The notes under the pieces are model-generated. The model did not search any database. It was not told where the DNA came from and saw only the letters and a program-made list of their open reading frames with translations. Below, piece after piece: positions 10,201 through 18,455 of a stretch of DNA of 64,000 bases. The translations under genes and the position numbers were made by a program. Where the stretch lies: contig JACJYW010000008.1 of assembly GCA_020635955.1 (NCBI GenBank), positions 62,001-126,000 of the forward strand. The letters run 5' to 3'. This DNA is from Crocinitomicaceae bacterium (lineage in GTDB: Bacteria > Bacteroidota > Bacteroidia > Flavobacteriales_D > Crocinitomicaceae). The first letter of the stretch is position 1. Each line of letters begins with the position of its first letter.

Positions 10201-11382
10201 CCAAATGCAACGGGTCCTTCTAACCAAACCGGAGGTTTATCACCTGGCATCCACACTTTATTGATCATTGATGGTAATACTTGCTTATTACAAAAGGATT
10301 TCGCTATCAATGAAGCGGGAGCTCCAATTCTTGTGACTGATTCAACTTTCCTTGGAACATGTAATGGTGATCTATCTGATATCTACATTAGTACAATCGG
10401 AGGTGTTCAACCATTCACGTATAACTGGTCTAATGGATCATCTAATCAAGATCTATTAGATGTATTGCCAGGTGAATATGAAGTGGAAGTTACTGGTAAC
10501 AATGGCTGCTCTTCCTATGCATCATATACAGTGACTGAATCTCAACCTGATCAACCTTTGATCTGTATGGTAGATGTGGATACTGTTACAGGTAAAAATC
10601 TAGTTGTTTGGGAAGATATCAATGATCCAGGAATTGCCTCATACAACATTTACAAAGAAAGTTCTCAAGCAGGATTGTATTACCTGATCGGTAATCAAAA
10701 CGCGGATAGTGTAACACAGTACTTTGATTATTACTCTGATCCTTCTATCCGTTCATGGAGATATAAAGTATCGGCTATTGATGATTGTGGAAACGAATCG
10801 GATCTATCAGATGTACATAAAACTATACACCTGACTTCTAACAAAGGAGTAAGCGGTGAGGTGAACCTGATCTGGGATGATTATGAAGGATTCGCTTATC
10901 CAACATTCTATATCAACAGATGGCATCCTTCAACCGGTTGGATGGTGATCGATTCATTGGGATCTAACTTGTTCTCATATACCGATCAAACACCTCCCGG
11001 CGATAGCAGTTTGGTTTATATGATCACTATCGAAACACCAGGATTGTGTACTCCTTCGCATAAAGCACAAGATTATAACTCATCTAGATCAAATACAGAT
11101 GGTGTTAATCTACCTGATGAAGATCCATTAGGAGTGAATGATAATGAAACACAGTCATTTACAATCTATCCAAATCCAACCAATGGATTGGTGCAGATAG
11201 CATATTCAGGTAAGATCACAGATCTGAAATTATTTGATGTGTCGGGTCAACTTGTTTACTCAGCAACTAATGTTCAGGAAGATGTAGTTAAAATTGATAT
11301 GTCTGGCTTCTCGAGAGGAGTTTACCACATTCAATTATTTACTACTGATGGAGTGAAGATAGGTAAAGTGATTAGAGAATAA
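7297..11382 (+). CDS. T9SS type A cargo protein with PKD and SprB-like repeats
   Basis: Secreted surface protein of 1361 residues. The signal peptide is at 1-23 (ending SAFSQ). It is followed by nine PKD-type repeats marked by WDFGDG or a variant (for example SISWDFGDGN, SYTWDMGDGT, TYIWDFGDGS), each carrying an upstream CPG and a downstream CGN/CG that probably form disulfides. Then come four SprB-like repeats ending TDxNGC (bases about 9650-10540) and two fibronectin-III-like modules. The last 75 residues are a type A sorting domain (IYPNPTNGLVQI ... GVYHIQLFTTDG ... KVIRE). It should be exported by the Sec and type IX systems and act as an adhesin or matrix protein. The ATG at 7297 is chosen over an upstream TTG because it begins the signal peptide. 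Confidence 0.92.
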   Translation: MNRLYTILAFSTALMLSTSAFSQIMFSPSTNQGCAPLTVSTTNTSSSGVHFDWYMGDGTIYYDQYDVSSHIYNNPGGYWIQVYAYDAGFAYVGYWEEYVEAVGPPANIDMVASACPGDQVTMYAYMQGWTSISWDFGDGNTASGDYYANHAYSSPGTYYPQVTLQGQCGTFVVQTPIDIVTSTPYFGYNANLWINPTTACPGTNVSFQTNSGFSSYDWDFGDGNNASGNYYVDHAYSSIGSYNVSVTVANGCGVDTVLTDVVTVSNTTPVQNPQQDLPDTICPGSQFYAQAWASDGVSFVWDMGDGSPLVNDQGHEYSYASAGTYYTQVTITNDCGNTITLNDSVVVNNNAPVNNAYLNISQTTACPGDLINFWSNWEYNFYIDFGDGQGTSSDSYHAYSTAGTYPITATIQNTCGNSVTLYDTIYIQNNLPISGGIWVSSWPDPACPGTEIEFSTDYGYQIYTWNFGDGTSANGQDANHIYNAAGTYTATVTVENGCGYTATNTTTVHIQDNLPINQVDYDLPVDTTCIGNTVFIQGDNGEPYSYTWDMGDGTVYTDDWAVAHSWDALGTYYITITVTNTCGNDSTVVDSIVVSDNYQLDPADVQIFVQPTGCVGDELIFVLIPAGLGDITWYFGDGGSTSTVEQVFVQGIAQVDVSYHTYTAPGTYWAKYELINGCGNTVTDSVQMTIGVPGDNVSINTELLIDETQTACQGHPVEFMAIGGGTYIWDFGDGSGQLVTYNSLDPVYHTYANAGSYTVKVTGVNGCGNTDVSDETFVIPPSAIDVSTNTVIESNCGTNNGMAIVSATGGIPPYTYAWTNGDEGVIADSLNSGIYVVTVTDINGCYNEGIATVSDEEGVTILVDNVADVHCYGDDNGSISVTILGGQPPYTILWSNGDQTEDIYGLQAGPYEIFVTDANGCFAVESIEVTQPQESTVSVITQAATCGGHNGTAFATVNNGTGPYNFIWPNATGPSNQTGGLSPGIHTLLIIDGNTCLLQKDFAINEAGAPILVTDSTFLGTCNGDLSDIYISTIGGVQPFTYNWSNGSSNQDLLDVLPGEYEVEVTGNNGCSSYASYTVTESQPDQPLICMVDVDTVTGKNLVVWEDINDPGIASYNIYKESSQAGLYYLIGNQNADSVTQYFDYYSDPSIRSWRYKVSAIDDCGNESDLSDVHKTIHLTSNKGVSGEVNLIWDDYEGFAYPTFYINRWHPSTGWMVIDSLGSNLFSYTDQTPPGDSSLVYMITIETPGLCTPSHKAQDYNSSRSNTDGVNLPDEDPLGVNDNETQSFTIYPNPTNGLVQIAYSGKITDLKLFDVSGQLVYSATNVQEDVVKIDMSGFSRGVYHIQLFTTDGVKIGKVIRE

Positions 11383-11827
11383 TTTCACCAAAACATGTGT
11401 GTCCTTTGACGCACAATCTTGGTCCAAATTTATCAGGGAGAGGGGATACGATCTCCTCTCCTTCTATATTATAAACAAGGCTATTGTCTCGAATTTCAAA
11501 CGGTAGATTAAGACGTTTTACCAGATCGTATGATTTGATCAACGTGTGATCTGCTTTAACAAGGGATAAAATACATCTGTCATTGAATCCATTTGCTTTT
11601 GTGATCTGCTGATATGATGTCACAATTCTAATTTCCAATTCTTTACCTGAAGGGCTTTTCCATTTGATATTACCTAAATAGCAAATAACTTCACGTCCCC
11701 AATCTCGTTCAATGGTTTCTTTTTGACCCACCTCATAATCAAAAGCATGCTGCCAAAATGTACTGTCCTGAGCGATTGACTGATGCCCAAAAAAGGCAAA
11801 ACTTAGAATTGTAAATAGCTGTTTCAT
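11372..11827 (-). CDS. small secreted protein, function unknown
   Basis: Protein of 151 residues with a signal peptide (MKQLFTILSFAFFGHQSIAQ). The mature part is predicted beta-rich and includes two cysteines near the C-terminus (RLCVKGHTCFG) that could form a disulfide. I do not recognise the family. It converges on the large cargo gene, overlapping its last 11 bases, and lies downstream of the suf genes but separated from them by about 130 bases, so it is probably independent of that operon. Confidence 0.7.
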   Translation of the reverse strand: MKQLFTILSFAFFGHQSIAQDSTFWQHAFDYEVGQKETIERDWGREVICYLGNIKWKSPSGKELEIRIVTSYQQITKANGFNDRCILSLVKADHTLIKSYDLVKRLNLPFEIRDNSLVYNIEGEEIVSPLPDKFGPRLCVKGHTCFGEIIL

Positions 11828-11957
11828 AACTCCTTAAACGTCAGTTTTTTAATTTGGTTGTAAACATAGTGATTTTACAATAAACCAATTTTGGAATTTA
11901 TTGCAACAAATTTTACGCCAGAAAGATGCAGTAGAGATAAGATATATTCACTGGGTT

Positions 11958-12302
11958 TTACAAAAACCCTAATTCCAATTGAGCTTCTTCGCTCATCATG
12001 TCTTTATCCCAGGGTGGATCAAAAACAATATTCACTTTTGTTTCAGTAACTCCTTCAACTGATTCAACCTTGTTTTTTACATCAACAGGTAAACTCTCCG
12101 CTACAGGGCAGTTAGGAGATGTTAAGGTCATGTCAATTTCTACAAAACCATCTTTCTTGATCTTAACTTCGTAGATCAATCCTAACTCAAAAATATCTAC
12201 CGGAATTTCCGGGTCATAGATCTCTTTTAAGGCAGCTATGATATTTTCCTCTAGCTCCTTTATGGCTTCTTTATCCATATTTCCATCTGGTGATATGATC
12301 AT
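11958..12302 (-). CDS. SufT-like DUF59/MIP18 family Fe-S assembly protein
   Basis: Protein of 114 residues with the DUF59 fold: the EIYDPEIPVDIFELGLIYEV signature (residues about 28-45), the conserved cysteine in TSPNCPVAESLP (C65) and the DPPWDKDMMSEEAQLELG tail. Members (SufT, PaaD, eukaryotic MIP18) help mature or transfer iron-sulfur clusters. It is the third gene of a sufS-sufE-DUF59 unit. Its ATG at 12302 overlaps the sufE stop as ATGA, which supports this start over the Met at residue 9. The sufBCD scaffold genes are not in the window. Confidence 0.9.
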   Translation of the reverse strand: MIISPDGNMDKEAIKELEENIIAALKEIYDPEIPVDIFELGLIYEVKIKKDGFVEIDMTLTSPNCPVAESLPVDVKNKVESVEGVTETKVNIVFDPPWDKDMMSEEAQLELGFL

Positions 12303-12718
12303 GCTGTCATATTTAAGGCAAGCGCATCCATTTTCATTTGTTTTACCATTGAAACCAATCCGTTTGAACGGGTAGGTGAAAGGTGCTCCTGTAATCCAAT
12401 CTCTTTAATAAAATCCAATTTTGCATCTACAATATCCTGCGGTTTTTCATTCGATAAAACCTGGATCAATAATGCTATAATTCCTTTGGCGATCACAGCA
12501 TCTGCATCCGCCGTAAAAACCACTTTGCCATCTTTCAATTCTGCATTCATCCACACTTTGCTTTGACATCCTTTGATCAGATGGTCATCCGTTTTCAATT
12601 GTTCCTCAATTTGTGGCAGATCTTTCCCTAATTCAATGATGTACTCATACTTTTCCATCCAGTCATCATAAATGGAAAAATCATCAATTAATGCGTTCTC
12701 TTTCTCTGCTATGCTCAT
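12299..12718 (-). CDS. sufE: SufE sulfur acceptor protein
   Basis: Protein of 139 residues that takes persulfide sulfur from SufS and delivers it to the Fe-S scaffold. The acceptor cysteine is C51 in DHLIKGCQSKVW, at the canonical family position. The frame is open to 12793, but the true start is the ATG at 12718, which overlaps the sufS stop codon as TAATG; the longer version would run deep into sufS. It also overlaps the downstream DUF59 gene by four bases, so the three genes form a tightly coupled operon. Confidence 0.95.
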   Translation of the reverse strand: MSIAEKENALIDDFSIYDDWMEKYEYIIELGKDLPQIEEQLKTDDHLIKGCQSKVWMNAELKDGKVVFTADADAVIAKGIIALLIQVLSNEKPQDIVDAKLDFIKEIGLQEHLSPTRSNGLVSMVKQMKMDALALNMTA

Positions 12719-13944
12719 TATTTTAACATATCTACTGCCTTCTTCAAAGCATTTATGAAAAGATCTATTTCTTCTTTCGTATTGTAAAAACAAAATGAAG
12801 CTCTAATGGTTCCCGGAATGCCAAAATGGTCCATTACAGGTTGCGTACAATGGTGACCGGTTCTAACAGCAATTCCCTGTTGATTCAAAAGTGTTCCAAT
12901 ATCGTATGGATGCAATCCTTCGATCAAAAAAGAAAGAATACTGCTCTTGTTTTTCGCCTCACCGTAAATGGTAACGCCATCAATGGTTTTGATCTGTTCT
13001 GTGGCATAGCTCAGCAATTCATCTTCGTATTGCTGGATCTCATTGTAGTTAAACCCACTTAACCAATCAACAGCTGTCCCTAAACCTATGGCACCTGCAA
13101 TATGCGGAGTTCCGGCTTCGAATTTGAATGGCAATTCATTGTATTCGGTTTTCTCCATGCTCACGGTTTTGATCATATCACCACCCCCCTTATATGGAGG
13201 CATTTCATTCAACAGATCCTCTTTTCCGTAAAGTGCTCCTATGCCGGTTGGCCCGAATACCTTATGTCCTGAAAAAGCTAGAAAATCACAATCCAGATCC
13301 TGAACATCCACTTTAAAATGTTGAAGTGATTGTGCCGCATCCAGTAATACTTTAGTGCCATTTGAATGAGCCTTCTTAATGATCTCTTTTGCCGGATTTA
13401 TTGTTCCTAAAGAATTGGATACATGAGCAAAAGCCAAAAGCTTTGTTTTCTCGGTCAACAATTCATCCAATTGATCCCAATCCAATTCTCCGTTTTCCAA
13501 TAGAGGAATGTATTTGACCAGCAATCCTTTTTCAGCTGCGATCATTTGCCAGGGAACTATGTTTGAATGATGTTCTAATTCAGTGATCAGAATTTCATCT
13601 CCCTTTTCAAGTAAAGTGCCAAAACATTGAGCTACCAGATTAATTCCATCCGTAGTCCCTGAGGTGAAAATAACCTCATGATCATGTTTGGCATTGATAA
13701 AAGCCTGAATGCTTTTTCTGGCCTTTTCGTAATTATCAGTACTGATCTGGCTGAGATAGTGCACTCCTCTGTGAATATTGGCATTTTCAAGTTTGTAATA
13801 CTGATCCAGCCTATCAATAACCACTTTTGGTTTTTGAGATGTTGCTCCATTGTCAAAATAGACCAATGGATATTTGCCTACCTTTTGTTGTAAAGTAGGA
13901 AACTGTGCTCGAATCAGTTCAATATCAAAGGATGTTTCAACCAT
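12718..13944 (-). CDS. sufS: SufS cysteine desulfurase
   Basis: Group II cysteine desulfurase of 408 residues that converts cysteine to alanine and loads a persulfide for Fe-S assembly. The PLP lysine is K228 in FSGHKVFGPTG, and the active-site cysteine is C366 in RTGHHCTQPVM. The ELEHHSNIVPW segment is typical for SufS/CsdA. It is the first gene of the sufS-sufE-DUF59 operon. A TAACTTTG element ends seven bases before the ATG, and a 19-base inverted repeat lies 43-61 bases upstream, suggesting iron- or Fe-S-responsive control. It is divergent from the aminotransferase gene. Confidence 0.97.
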   Translation of the reverse strand: MVETSFDIELIRAQFPTLQQKVGKYPLVYFDNGATSQKPKVVIDRLDQYYKLENANIHRGVHYLSQISTDNYEKARKSIQAFINAKHDHEVIFTSGTTDGINLVAQCFGTLLEKGDEILITELEHHSNIVPWQMIAAEKGLLVKYIPLLENGELDWDQLDELLTEKTKLLAFAHVSNSLGTINPAKEIIKKAHSNGTKVLLDAAQSLQHFKVDVQDLDCDFLAFSGHKVFGPTGIGALYGKEDLLNEMPPYKGGGDMIKTVSMEKTEYNELPFKFEAGTPHIAGAIGLGTAVDWLSGFNYNEIQQYEDELLSYATEQIKTIDGVTIYGEAKNKSSILSFLIEGLHPYDIGTLLNQQGIAVRTGHHCTQPVMDHFGIPGTIRASFCFYNTKEEIDLFINALKKAVDMLK

Positions 13945-13951
13945 TATACTG

Positions 13952-13959
13952 CAAAGTTA
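13952..13959 (-). promoter_or_regulatory. sufS -7 promoter element (TAACTTTG)
   Basis: Exact TAnnTTTG match seven bases before the sufS ATG. A possible -33 TTG is at 13982-13984 (22-base spacer). Implies a leaderless or very short leader transcript. Confidence 0.45.
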
Positions 13960-13986
13960 AGCAGACTTTCTTCAATTCCTTCAATT

Positions 13987-14005
13987 ATTTAGAACGAATC
14001 TAAAT
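13987..14005. promoter_or_regulatory. candidate operator: 19-base inverted repeat upstream of sufS
   Basis: Perfect 7-base arms ATTTAGA and TCTAAAT separated by five bases (ACGAA), lying just upstream of the candidate -33 region of sufS in the 126-base divergent intergenic region. Size and AT-rich palindromy resemble boxes of iron-dependent repressors of the Fur or DtxR type. The identity of the regulator is inference. Confidence 0.45.
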
Positions 14006-14044
14006 AGAAAGTTATTTAATGAATTAGTACTTTTCTGAATTCTG

Positions 14045-14052
14045 TACATTTG
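14045..14052 (+). promoter_or_regulatory. -7 promoter element (TACATTTG)
   Basis: Exact TAnnTTTG match 18 bases before the ATG of the aminotransferase gene at 14071. No clear -33 element is visible. Confidence 0.45.
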
Positions 14053-14070
14053 TTTGAAACCCCTTGAATT

Positions 14071-15231
14071 ATGTCTTTCGATACCATACCTCATATCACT
14101 TCAAAATTACCAGATGTTGGCACTACTATTTTTACAGTCATGTCTGCTTTGGCTAATGAACATGATGCCATTAATTTATCTCAGGGTTTTCCCAACTTTA
14201 ATATAGATGAACGATTAAAGGATCTGGTAAAAAAGGCGCTGGATGATGAGCAGGTGCAATATGCTCCAATGCCGGGAAGATTGGATCTAAGAGAACAGTT
14301 AGCGGCAAAGATGTTTGTGCAACATGGCGTTGCGTTGAATCCAGATACGGAAATCACTATTGCAGCTGGGGCTACACAAGCTATATATTCAGCAATTGCA
14401 GCTGTCGTAAAAGCAGGAGATGAGGTCATTATGTTTGATCCGGCTTATGATTGCTATGATCCTTCTGTAAGATTACATGGCGGAGTTCCGGTTCATCTTA
14501 ACCTGACTTTTCCGGATTATAGGATCAATTGGGAAGAGGTGAATGAGAGAATAACTCCTAAAACAAGGATGATCATGGTGAATAATCCTCACAACCCGGC
14601 AGGAACAGTGTGGACTATTGATGACATTAAAGCACTTGAGGAACTTTGTATAAAATACCCCGAGTTGATCGTATTGAGTGATGAAGTGTATGAGCATATT
14701 CAATATGAAGGTGAGCATCAATCAGTTTTGAAAAGCGAGATCTTAAGACCACGTTCTTTTGTAACCTATAGTTTTGGTAAGACATTTCATGTGACGGGTT
14801 GGAAAGTAGGATATACTGTTGCACCTTCATTTTTAACTACTGAATTGAGAAAAATGCATCAATTCAATGTTTTTTGTGTGAACAACACCATTCAGGCAGC
14901 ATTAGCTGAATATTTGAGTACGGGATCAGAATGGATGCAAGTGGCACCATTTTATAAAGAGAAAAGAGATCTTTTTTTGGGTGCTATGAAGAATAGCAGG
15001 TTTAAGGCATTGAATTGTGAAGGAACCTATTTCTCATTGTTCGATTATTCTGCCATTTCTGACGAAGCAGATGTTGATTTTGCGAAAAGAATGACCATTG
15101 AATACAAAGTGGCCTCTATTCCGGTTTCAGTATTTTACAAAGACAATACGGATAACAAAGTTGTACGCTTTTGTTTTGCGAAAGAGGATGAAACATTGAC
15201 CAAAGCCATCATGAAATTATGCAAGATCTAA
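14071..15231 (+). CDS. PLP-dependent methionine/glutamine-type aminotransferase
   Basis: Class I/II fold-type I aminotransferase of 386 residues. The PLP lysine is K237 in SFGKTFHVTGWKVGY, and the substrate and cofactor motifs NLSQGFPNF, NNPHNPAGTVW and DEVYEHIQYEG are all intact. The sequence resembles E. coli YbdL and kynurenine aminotransferase/glutamine transaminase K, enzymes that use methionine, aromatic amino acids or glutamine as amino donor. The next gene encodes a nitrilase-fold amidase overlapping by 13 bases. That pairing is the classic glutamine transaminase/omega-amidase couple, in which the amidase hydrolyses the alpha-ketoglutaramate produced and makes the transamination irreversible. 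A role in methionine salvage is therefore plausible. Confidence 0.93.
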   Translation: MSFDTIPHITSKLPDVGTTIFTVMSALANEHDAINLSQGFPNFNIDERLKDLVKKALDDEQVQYAPMPGRLDLREQLAAKMFVQHGVALNPDTEITIAAGATQAIYSAIAAVVKAGDEVIMFDPAYDCYDPSVRLHGGVPVHLNLTFPDYRINWEEVNERITPKTRMIMVNNPHNPAGTVWTIDDIKALEELCIKYPELIVLSDEVYEHIQYEGEHQSVLKSEILRPRSFVTYSFGKTFHVTGWKVGYTVAPSFLTTELRKMHQFNVFCVNNTIQAALAEYLSTGSEWMQVAPFYKEKRDLFLGAMKNSRFKALNCEGTYFSLFDYSAISDEADVDFAKRMTIEYKVASIPVSVFYKDNTDNKVVRFCFAKEDETLTKAIMKLCKI

Positions 15232-16010
15232 AAGTAGCGATCATACAAACGAAGCAGTTTTGGGAAGATAAAGCCAGGAATCTTGCTCATTTTGAAAACA
15301 CCTATCTGAATGAACTAAAAGGTCAGGAAATCGATTTGCTCTTATTGCCTGAGATGTTCAATAGCAGTTTTACCATGAATGTTGAAGCCATGGCAGAAGC
15401 CATGGATGGTGATTCAATTACCTGGTTATTCAATTGGGCTACTGAATTAAATTGTCAGATAGGTGCTTCTTTGATCATTTATGAAAATGGACGTTATTAT
15501 AATCGTTTTGTAATTGTATCTGAAAACGGAATTGAAACATATTACGATAAAAGGCATCTTTTCAGAATGGCCAATGAAAATGATCATTTCGAAGCGGGAT
15601 CCCAAAGAGTTCTCCACACTATAAGAGGATGGAAGATCTTATTGCAGGTTTGTTATGATCTGAGATTCCCTGTCTTTTCTCGAAATCGCACCATTGAAGG
15701 AAAGAAAGAATATGACCTGGTTATTTATGTTGCTAATTGGCCGGAGAGGAGAAATTATGTTTGGAAAACCCTTTTATTGGCTAGAGCAATGGAGAATCAA
15801 GCTTATTGCATTGGCGTGAATCGCGTTGGAACTGATGGCAATGATATTACCTATACCGGTGATTCGGCAGTGGTTGATCCATGGGGGAAAATACAGTATC
15901 AATTTAATTCATCAGAAGAAGCCTATAAGATTGTTTCTTTAGACTATAAAATACTGGAGGACATCACAGAAAAATTCCCTGCTTATAAGGATGCTGATCC
16001 ATTAGTTTAA
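15219..16010 (+). CDS. omega-amidase/nitrilase family hydrolase (YafV-like)
   Basis: Carbon-nitrogen hydrolase of 263 residues, the usual length for omega-amidase. The catalytic triad is visible: E45 in LLLPEMFNSSF, K111 in YYDKRHLFRM and C145 in LLQVCYDLRFPV. The YVANWPERRNYVWKTLL segment and GVNRVGTDGN are typical of YafV/Nit2. It hydrolyses alpha-ketoglutaramate (and related omega-amides) to the keto acid and ammonia. The start ATG overlaps the upstream aminotransferase by 13 bases, so the two are co-translated and should work in the same pathway. Confidence 0.93.
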   Translation: MQDLKVAIIQTKQFWEDKARNLAHFENTYLNELKGQEIDLLLLPEMFNSSFTMNVEAMAEAMDGDSITWLFNWATELNCQIGASLIIYENGRYYNRFVIVSENGIETYYDKRHLFRMANENDHFEAGSQRVLHTIRGWKILLQVCYDLRFPVFSRNRTIEGKKEYDLVIYVANWPERRNYVWKTLLLARAMENQAYCIGVNRVGTDGNDITYTGDSAVVDPWGKIQYQFNSSEEAYKIVSLDYKILEDITEKFPAYKDADPLV

Positions 16011-16117
16011 ACCACAGAATCAATAAAAGGAACACTTTAATAGGTTAAATCTTCACATTTTGGAGAGAATTTAAAATTTTCCTATCTTTAGCCTTGCTAA
16101 TTTTTAAAATTATTAAA

Positions 16118-17998
16118 ATGAGAAAAGTATACTTATTGGCTTTTGGGCTTGCTATTACAGCTTCTGCTGGCGCTCAACAGCAAAAAGACATTTTCAACAG
16201 TGATGTTGAAGTGAAACCTTTCACTGAAGATAGAAGTGGAAGAAATCACGTTGCACACTCTAATTATGATAGAGCTAGTGGAGATGTTTTCTACACAAAT
16301 GAATGTGCTACAACTACTACTTCTGACTGGACGCTAACCAGCCCAGGAGGTCAGGGAGCTTGGCAAAATGGAACTAGCTTACCTGCATCAATGACCAACT
16401 ATATTGGAACTATTGATTCTCCAACTAAAACGAATGGTTTTTATTACTTCAATTCTATTCAATACTTAGTAGCTAATAACTGTCAAACTCAAGAGGTGAT
16501 CATGACATTGGCTAATCCAATCGATTGCTCTACTAGACCTGGGGTTATTTTATCTTTCTGGCAATATTACAGAGCATTCAATGCTGATGATTGCTATGTA
16601 GGTGTTTCTATTGACGGAACTAACTGGACTGAGTGGGATGTTAACTCTGATGTTCAATCAAATTCATCTGCTATTGCTGAGTACAAAGAATACAACATTT
16701 CTGATATCGCAGCTGGAGAGTCTCAAGTTTGGATCAGATTTAGATATTATGGAGATACTTCATGTGGATATGGTTGGGAAATTGATGACATCAATTTGAC
16801 TGAAACTTATCCTAATGATTTGGTTCACGATAAATGTTGGTTAGCTAACATCTATTCTAATTTTGAATATACTCGTATCCCTGCTGATCAGGCTGGTATG
16901 TTGACAATCATGTCTCCATTCAGAAACATGGGAGCAAACACTGTTTCTAACGTAGTGTTGGATGTTAATGTAAAAAATTCAGGTGGTACTTCAGTTTATA
17001 CTGGATCTGGAAATACAGCACAAGCTGGAACTGCAGCTCTAGGTGAATTAGATACTATCGTTTTCGAAACTACATTGGATCTTTCAACATTGGCTGTTGA
17101 CGATTATACAGTAGAAGTAGTTCTTAAGCACAGTGTTACTGATGATAAATTAACGAACGATACTATTATCAGAAATCTTGCAATTACTGACAACATCATG
17201 GGTCACTATGATGATTATCAACAATATTACTACTACACTAGCCCTGGATATGATACCCCTCCTATTAATTTCCAATTCGGTCAAACGTATGAGATTGCAA
17301 CAAATGTTGATCTTCAGGGAATTGATTTCTTTGTTTCTCCTGGTCCTGGATCAGCTACCCAAACAACAAGTGACAATGAGATCACAGTATATGTTTATAC
17401 TTACGATTTCCAAAATGATCCAGTAGAGATTGCAAACAGAAGATTCCAGGTTACTTCTTCTATGTTCGATACTTGGGCTACATTCAATTTCAACCAAACT
17501 TCTGTTGGAACTTCTGGACCAGTTTCACTTAGTGCAGGTTCAGTTTATGTGGTTTCTGTTGAATGTCCTGATAACACAGTTCTTTGGGGAATTGGTAACG
17601 CTGAAGATGTTGATTATTCTTCACTACAATATGGAGATTTCTACGTTAGTGGTCCAGGATGGGGATCTAACTCTAGAGACCTTGCTCTTGATTTGAATTT
17701 TGATATTTCATTGTCTACTGGTGTTGAATTAGAGAATAACTTCTCAATCGGTCAAAACCAACCAAACCCAATGAATGGTAATTCAATTATCAGATATACA
17801 TTAGGTGAGGCTTCTAACGTGTCTGTAACTTTTACAGATGTTCAAGGTAAAGTTATCTCTACTATGAACCAGGGAACTCAAAACGCTGGAACTTACACGT
17901 TAAATATTGACGGTAACGATTTCGCAGAAGGAGTTTACTTCTATACTTTCACTGTAGGTGAAAAACAAGTAACTAAAAGAATGGTGGTTACTAAGTAA
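16118..17998 (+). CDS. T9SS type A cargo protein with MAM/anchor-like beta-sandwich domain
   Basis: Secreted protein of 626 residues. Signal peptide at 1-21 (MRKVYLLAFGLAITASAGAQ). A cysteine-containing beta-sandwich at about 60-235 (PGVILSFWQYYRAFNADDCY, then VWIRFRYYGDTSCGYGWEID) resembles the MAM or choice-of-anchor modules of secreted Bacteroidota peptidases, but no protease domain is present. The C-terminal 80 residues are a type A sorting domain (NFSIGQNQPNPMNGNSIIRY ... GVYFYTFTVGEKQVTKRMVV). The ATG at 16118 begins the signal peptide; an upstream TTG at 16094 is rejected. The promoter-like TATCTTTA is at 16083-16090. Many codons end in T or A and the gene is followed by a very strong terminator, as expected for a highly expressed protein. 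Confidence 0.9.
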   Translation: MRKVYLLAFGLAITASAGAQQQKDIFNSDVEVKPFTEDRSGRNHVAHSNYDRASGDVFYTNECATTTTSDWTLTSPGGQGAWQNGTSLPASMTNYIGTIDSPTKTNGFYYFNSIQYLVANNCQTQEVIMTLANPIDCSTRPGVILSFWQYYRAFNADDCYVGVSIDGTNWTEWDVNSDVQSNSSAIAEYKEYNISDIAAGESQVWIRFRYYGDTSCGYGWEIDDINLTETYPNDLVHDKCWLANIYSNFEYTRIPADQAGMLTIMSPFRNMGANTVSNVVLDVNVKNSGGTSVYTGSGNTAQAGTAALGELDTIVFETTLDLSTLAVDDYTVEVVLKHSVTDDKLTNDTIIRNLAITDNIMGHYDDYQQYYYYTSPGYDTPPINFQFGQTYEIATNVDLQGIDFFVSPGPGSATQTTSDNEITVYVYTYDFQNDPVEIANRRFQVTSSMFDTWATFNFNQTSVGTSGPVSLSAGSVYVVSVECPDNTVLWGIGNAEDVDYSSLQYGDFYVSGPGWGSNSRDLALDLNFDISLSTGVELENNFSIGQNQPNPMNGNSIIRYTLGEASNVSVTFTDVQGKVISTMNQGTQNAGTYTLNIDGNDFAEGVYFYTFTVGEKQVTKRMVVTK

Positions 17999-18014
17999 TC
18001 AACTTCAATAATAT

Positions 18015-18050
18015 AAAAAACCCGTTTCATGAAAATGAAACGGGTTTTTT
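18015..18050. terminator. bidirectional intrinsic terminator with GAAA tetraloop
   Basis: Perfect 16-base stem (AAAAAACCCGTTTCAT with ATGAAACGGGTTTTTT) closed by a GAAA loop at 18031-18034. Serves the cargo gene ending at 17998 and the opposing small gene ending at 18050. Confidence 0.95.
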
Positions 18051-18310
18051 TATGCCTTGATGTTTTCGTAATCTAAAAAGTCTCGGAAGGAATATAAATT
18101 GGCCATCACTTGAAGTTGAAAATATCGTTGATCAAAATCCTTCTCATCTTTTGATCCGTTCAAATGTGACAACCTGAACTTGTCGTAATTTTCCAAAGCC
18201 AATGCTTCTTCCTGATCTAAATTAACCCCTTCAAAATATTTATCTCTAATGTCATTTATAGACACCAGCAAATAAATAGAATCAATATCCGGGTTGAATT
18301 TTTTCATCAT
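18050..18310 (-). CDS. small conserved hypothetical protein
   Basis: Acidic protein of 86 residues, beginning MMKKFNPDIDSIYLLV, rich in Asp/Glu/Phe/Tyr and predicted helical; no signal peptide and no recognised family. The second Met may be the real start. It ends exactly at the bidirectional terminator and stands alone, divergent from the alpha-2-macroglobulin operon. Real-gene status rests on length, composition and the terminator. Confidence 0.6.
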   Translation of the reverse strand: MMKKFNPDIDSIYLLVSINDIRDKYFEGVNLDQEEALALENYDKFRLSHLNGSKDEKDFDQRYFQLQVMANLYSFRDFLDYENIKA

Positions 18311-18455
18311 TCTACAAAGAAGACGAATATTAGACGCAAACAGTTCGTTTTCCTCTCATTATTATTCAACAAAAAATTGTCAAGAAAGCATTTAAAAGAT
18401 TTAATGAACCTTTTTGATGCTTATTTGTACTTTTAGAAGAACGAATTAATGTAAA

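Noticed and set aside
12719..12793. Longer SufE start at 12793
   Set aside because: It would overlap the sufS coding region by 75 bases; the TAATG junction at 12716-12720 gives the canonical SufE length and puts the active cysteine at 51.
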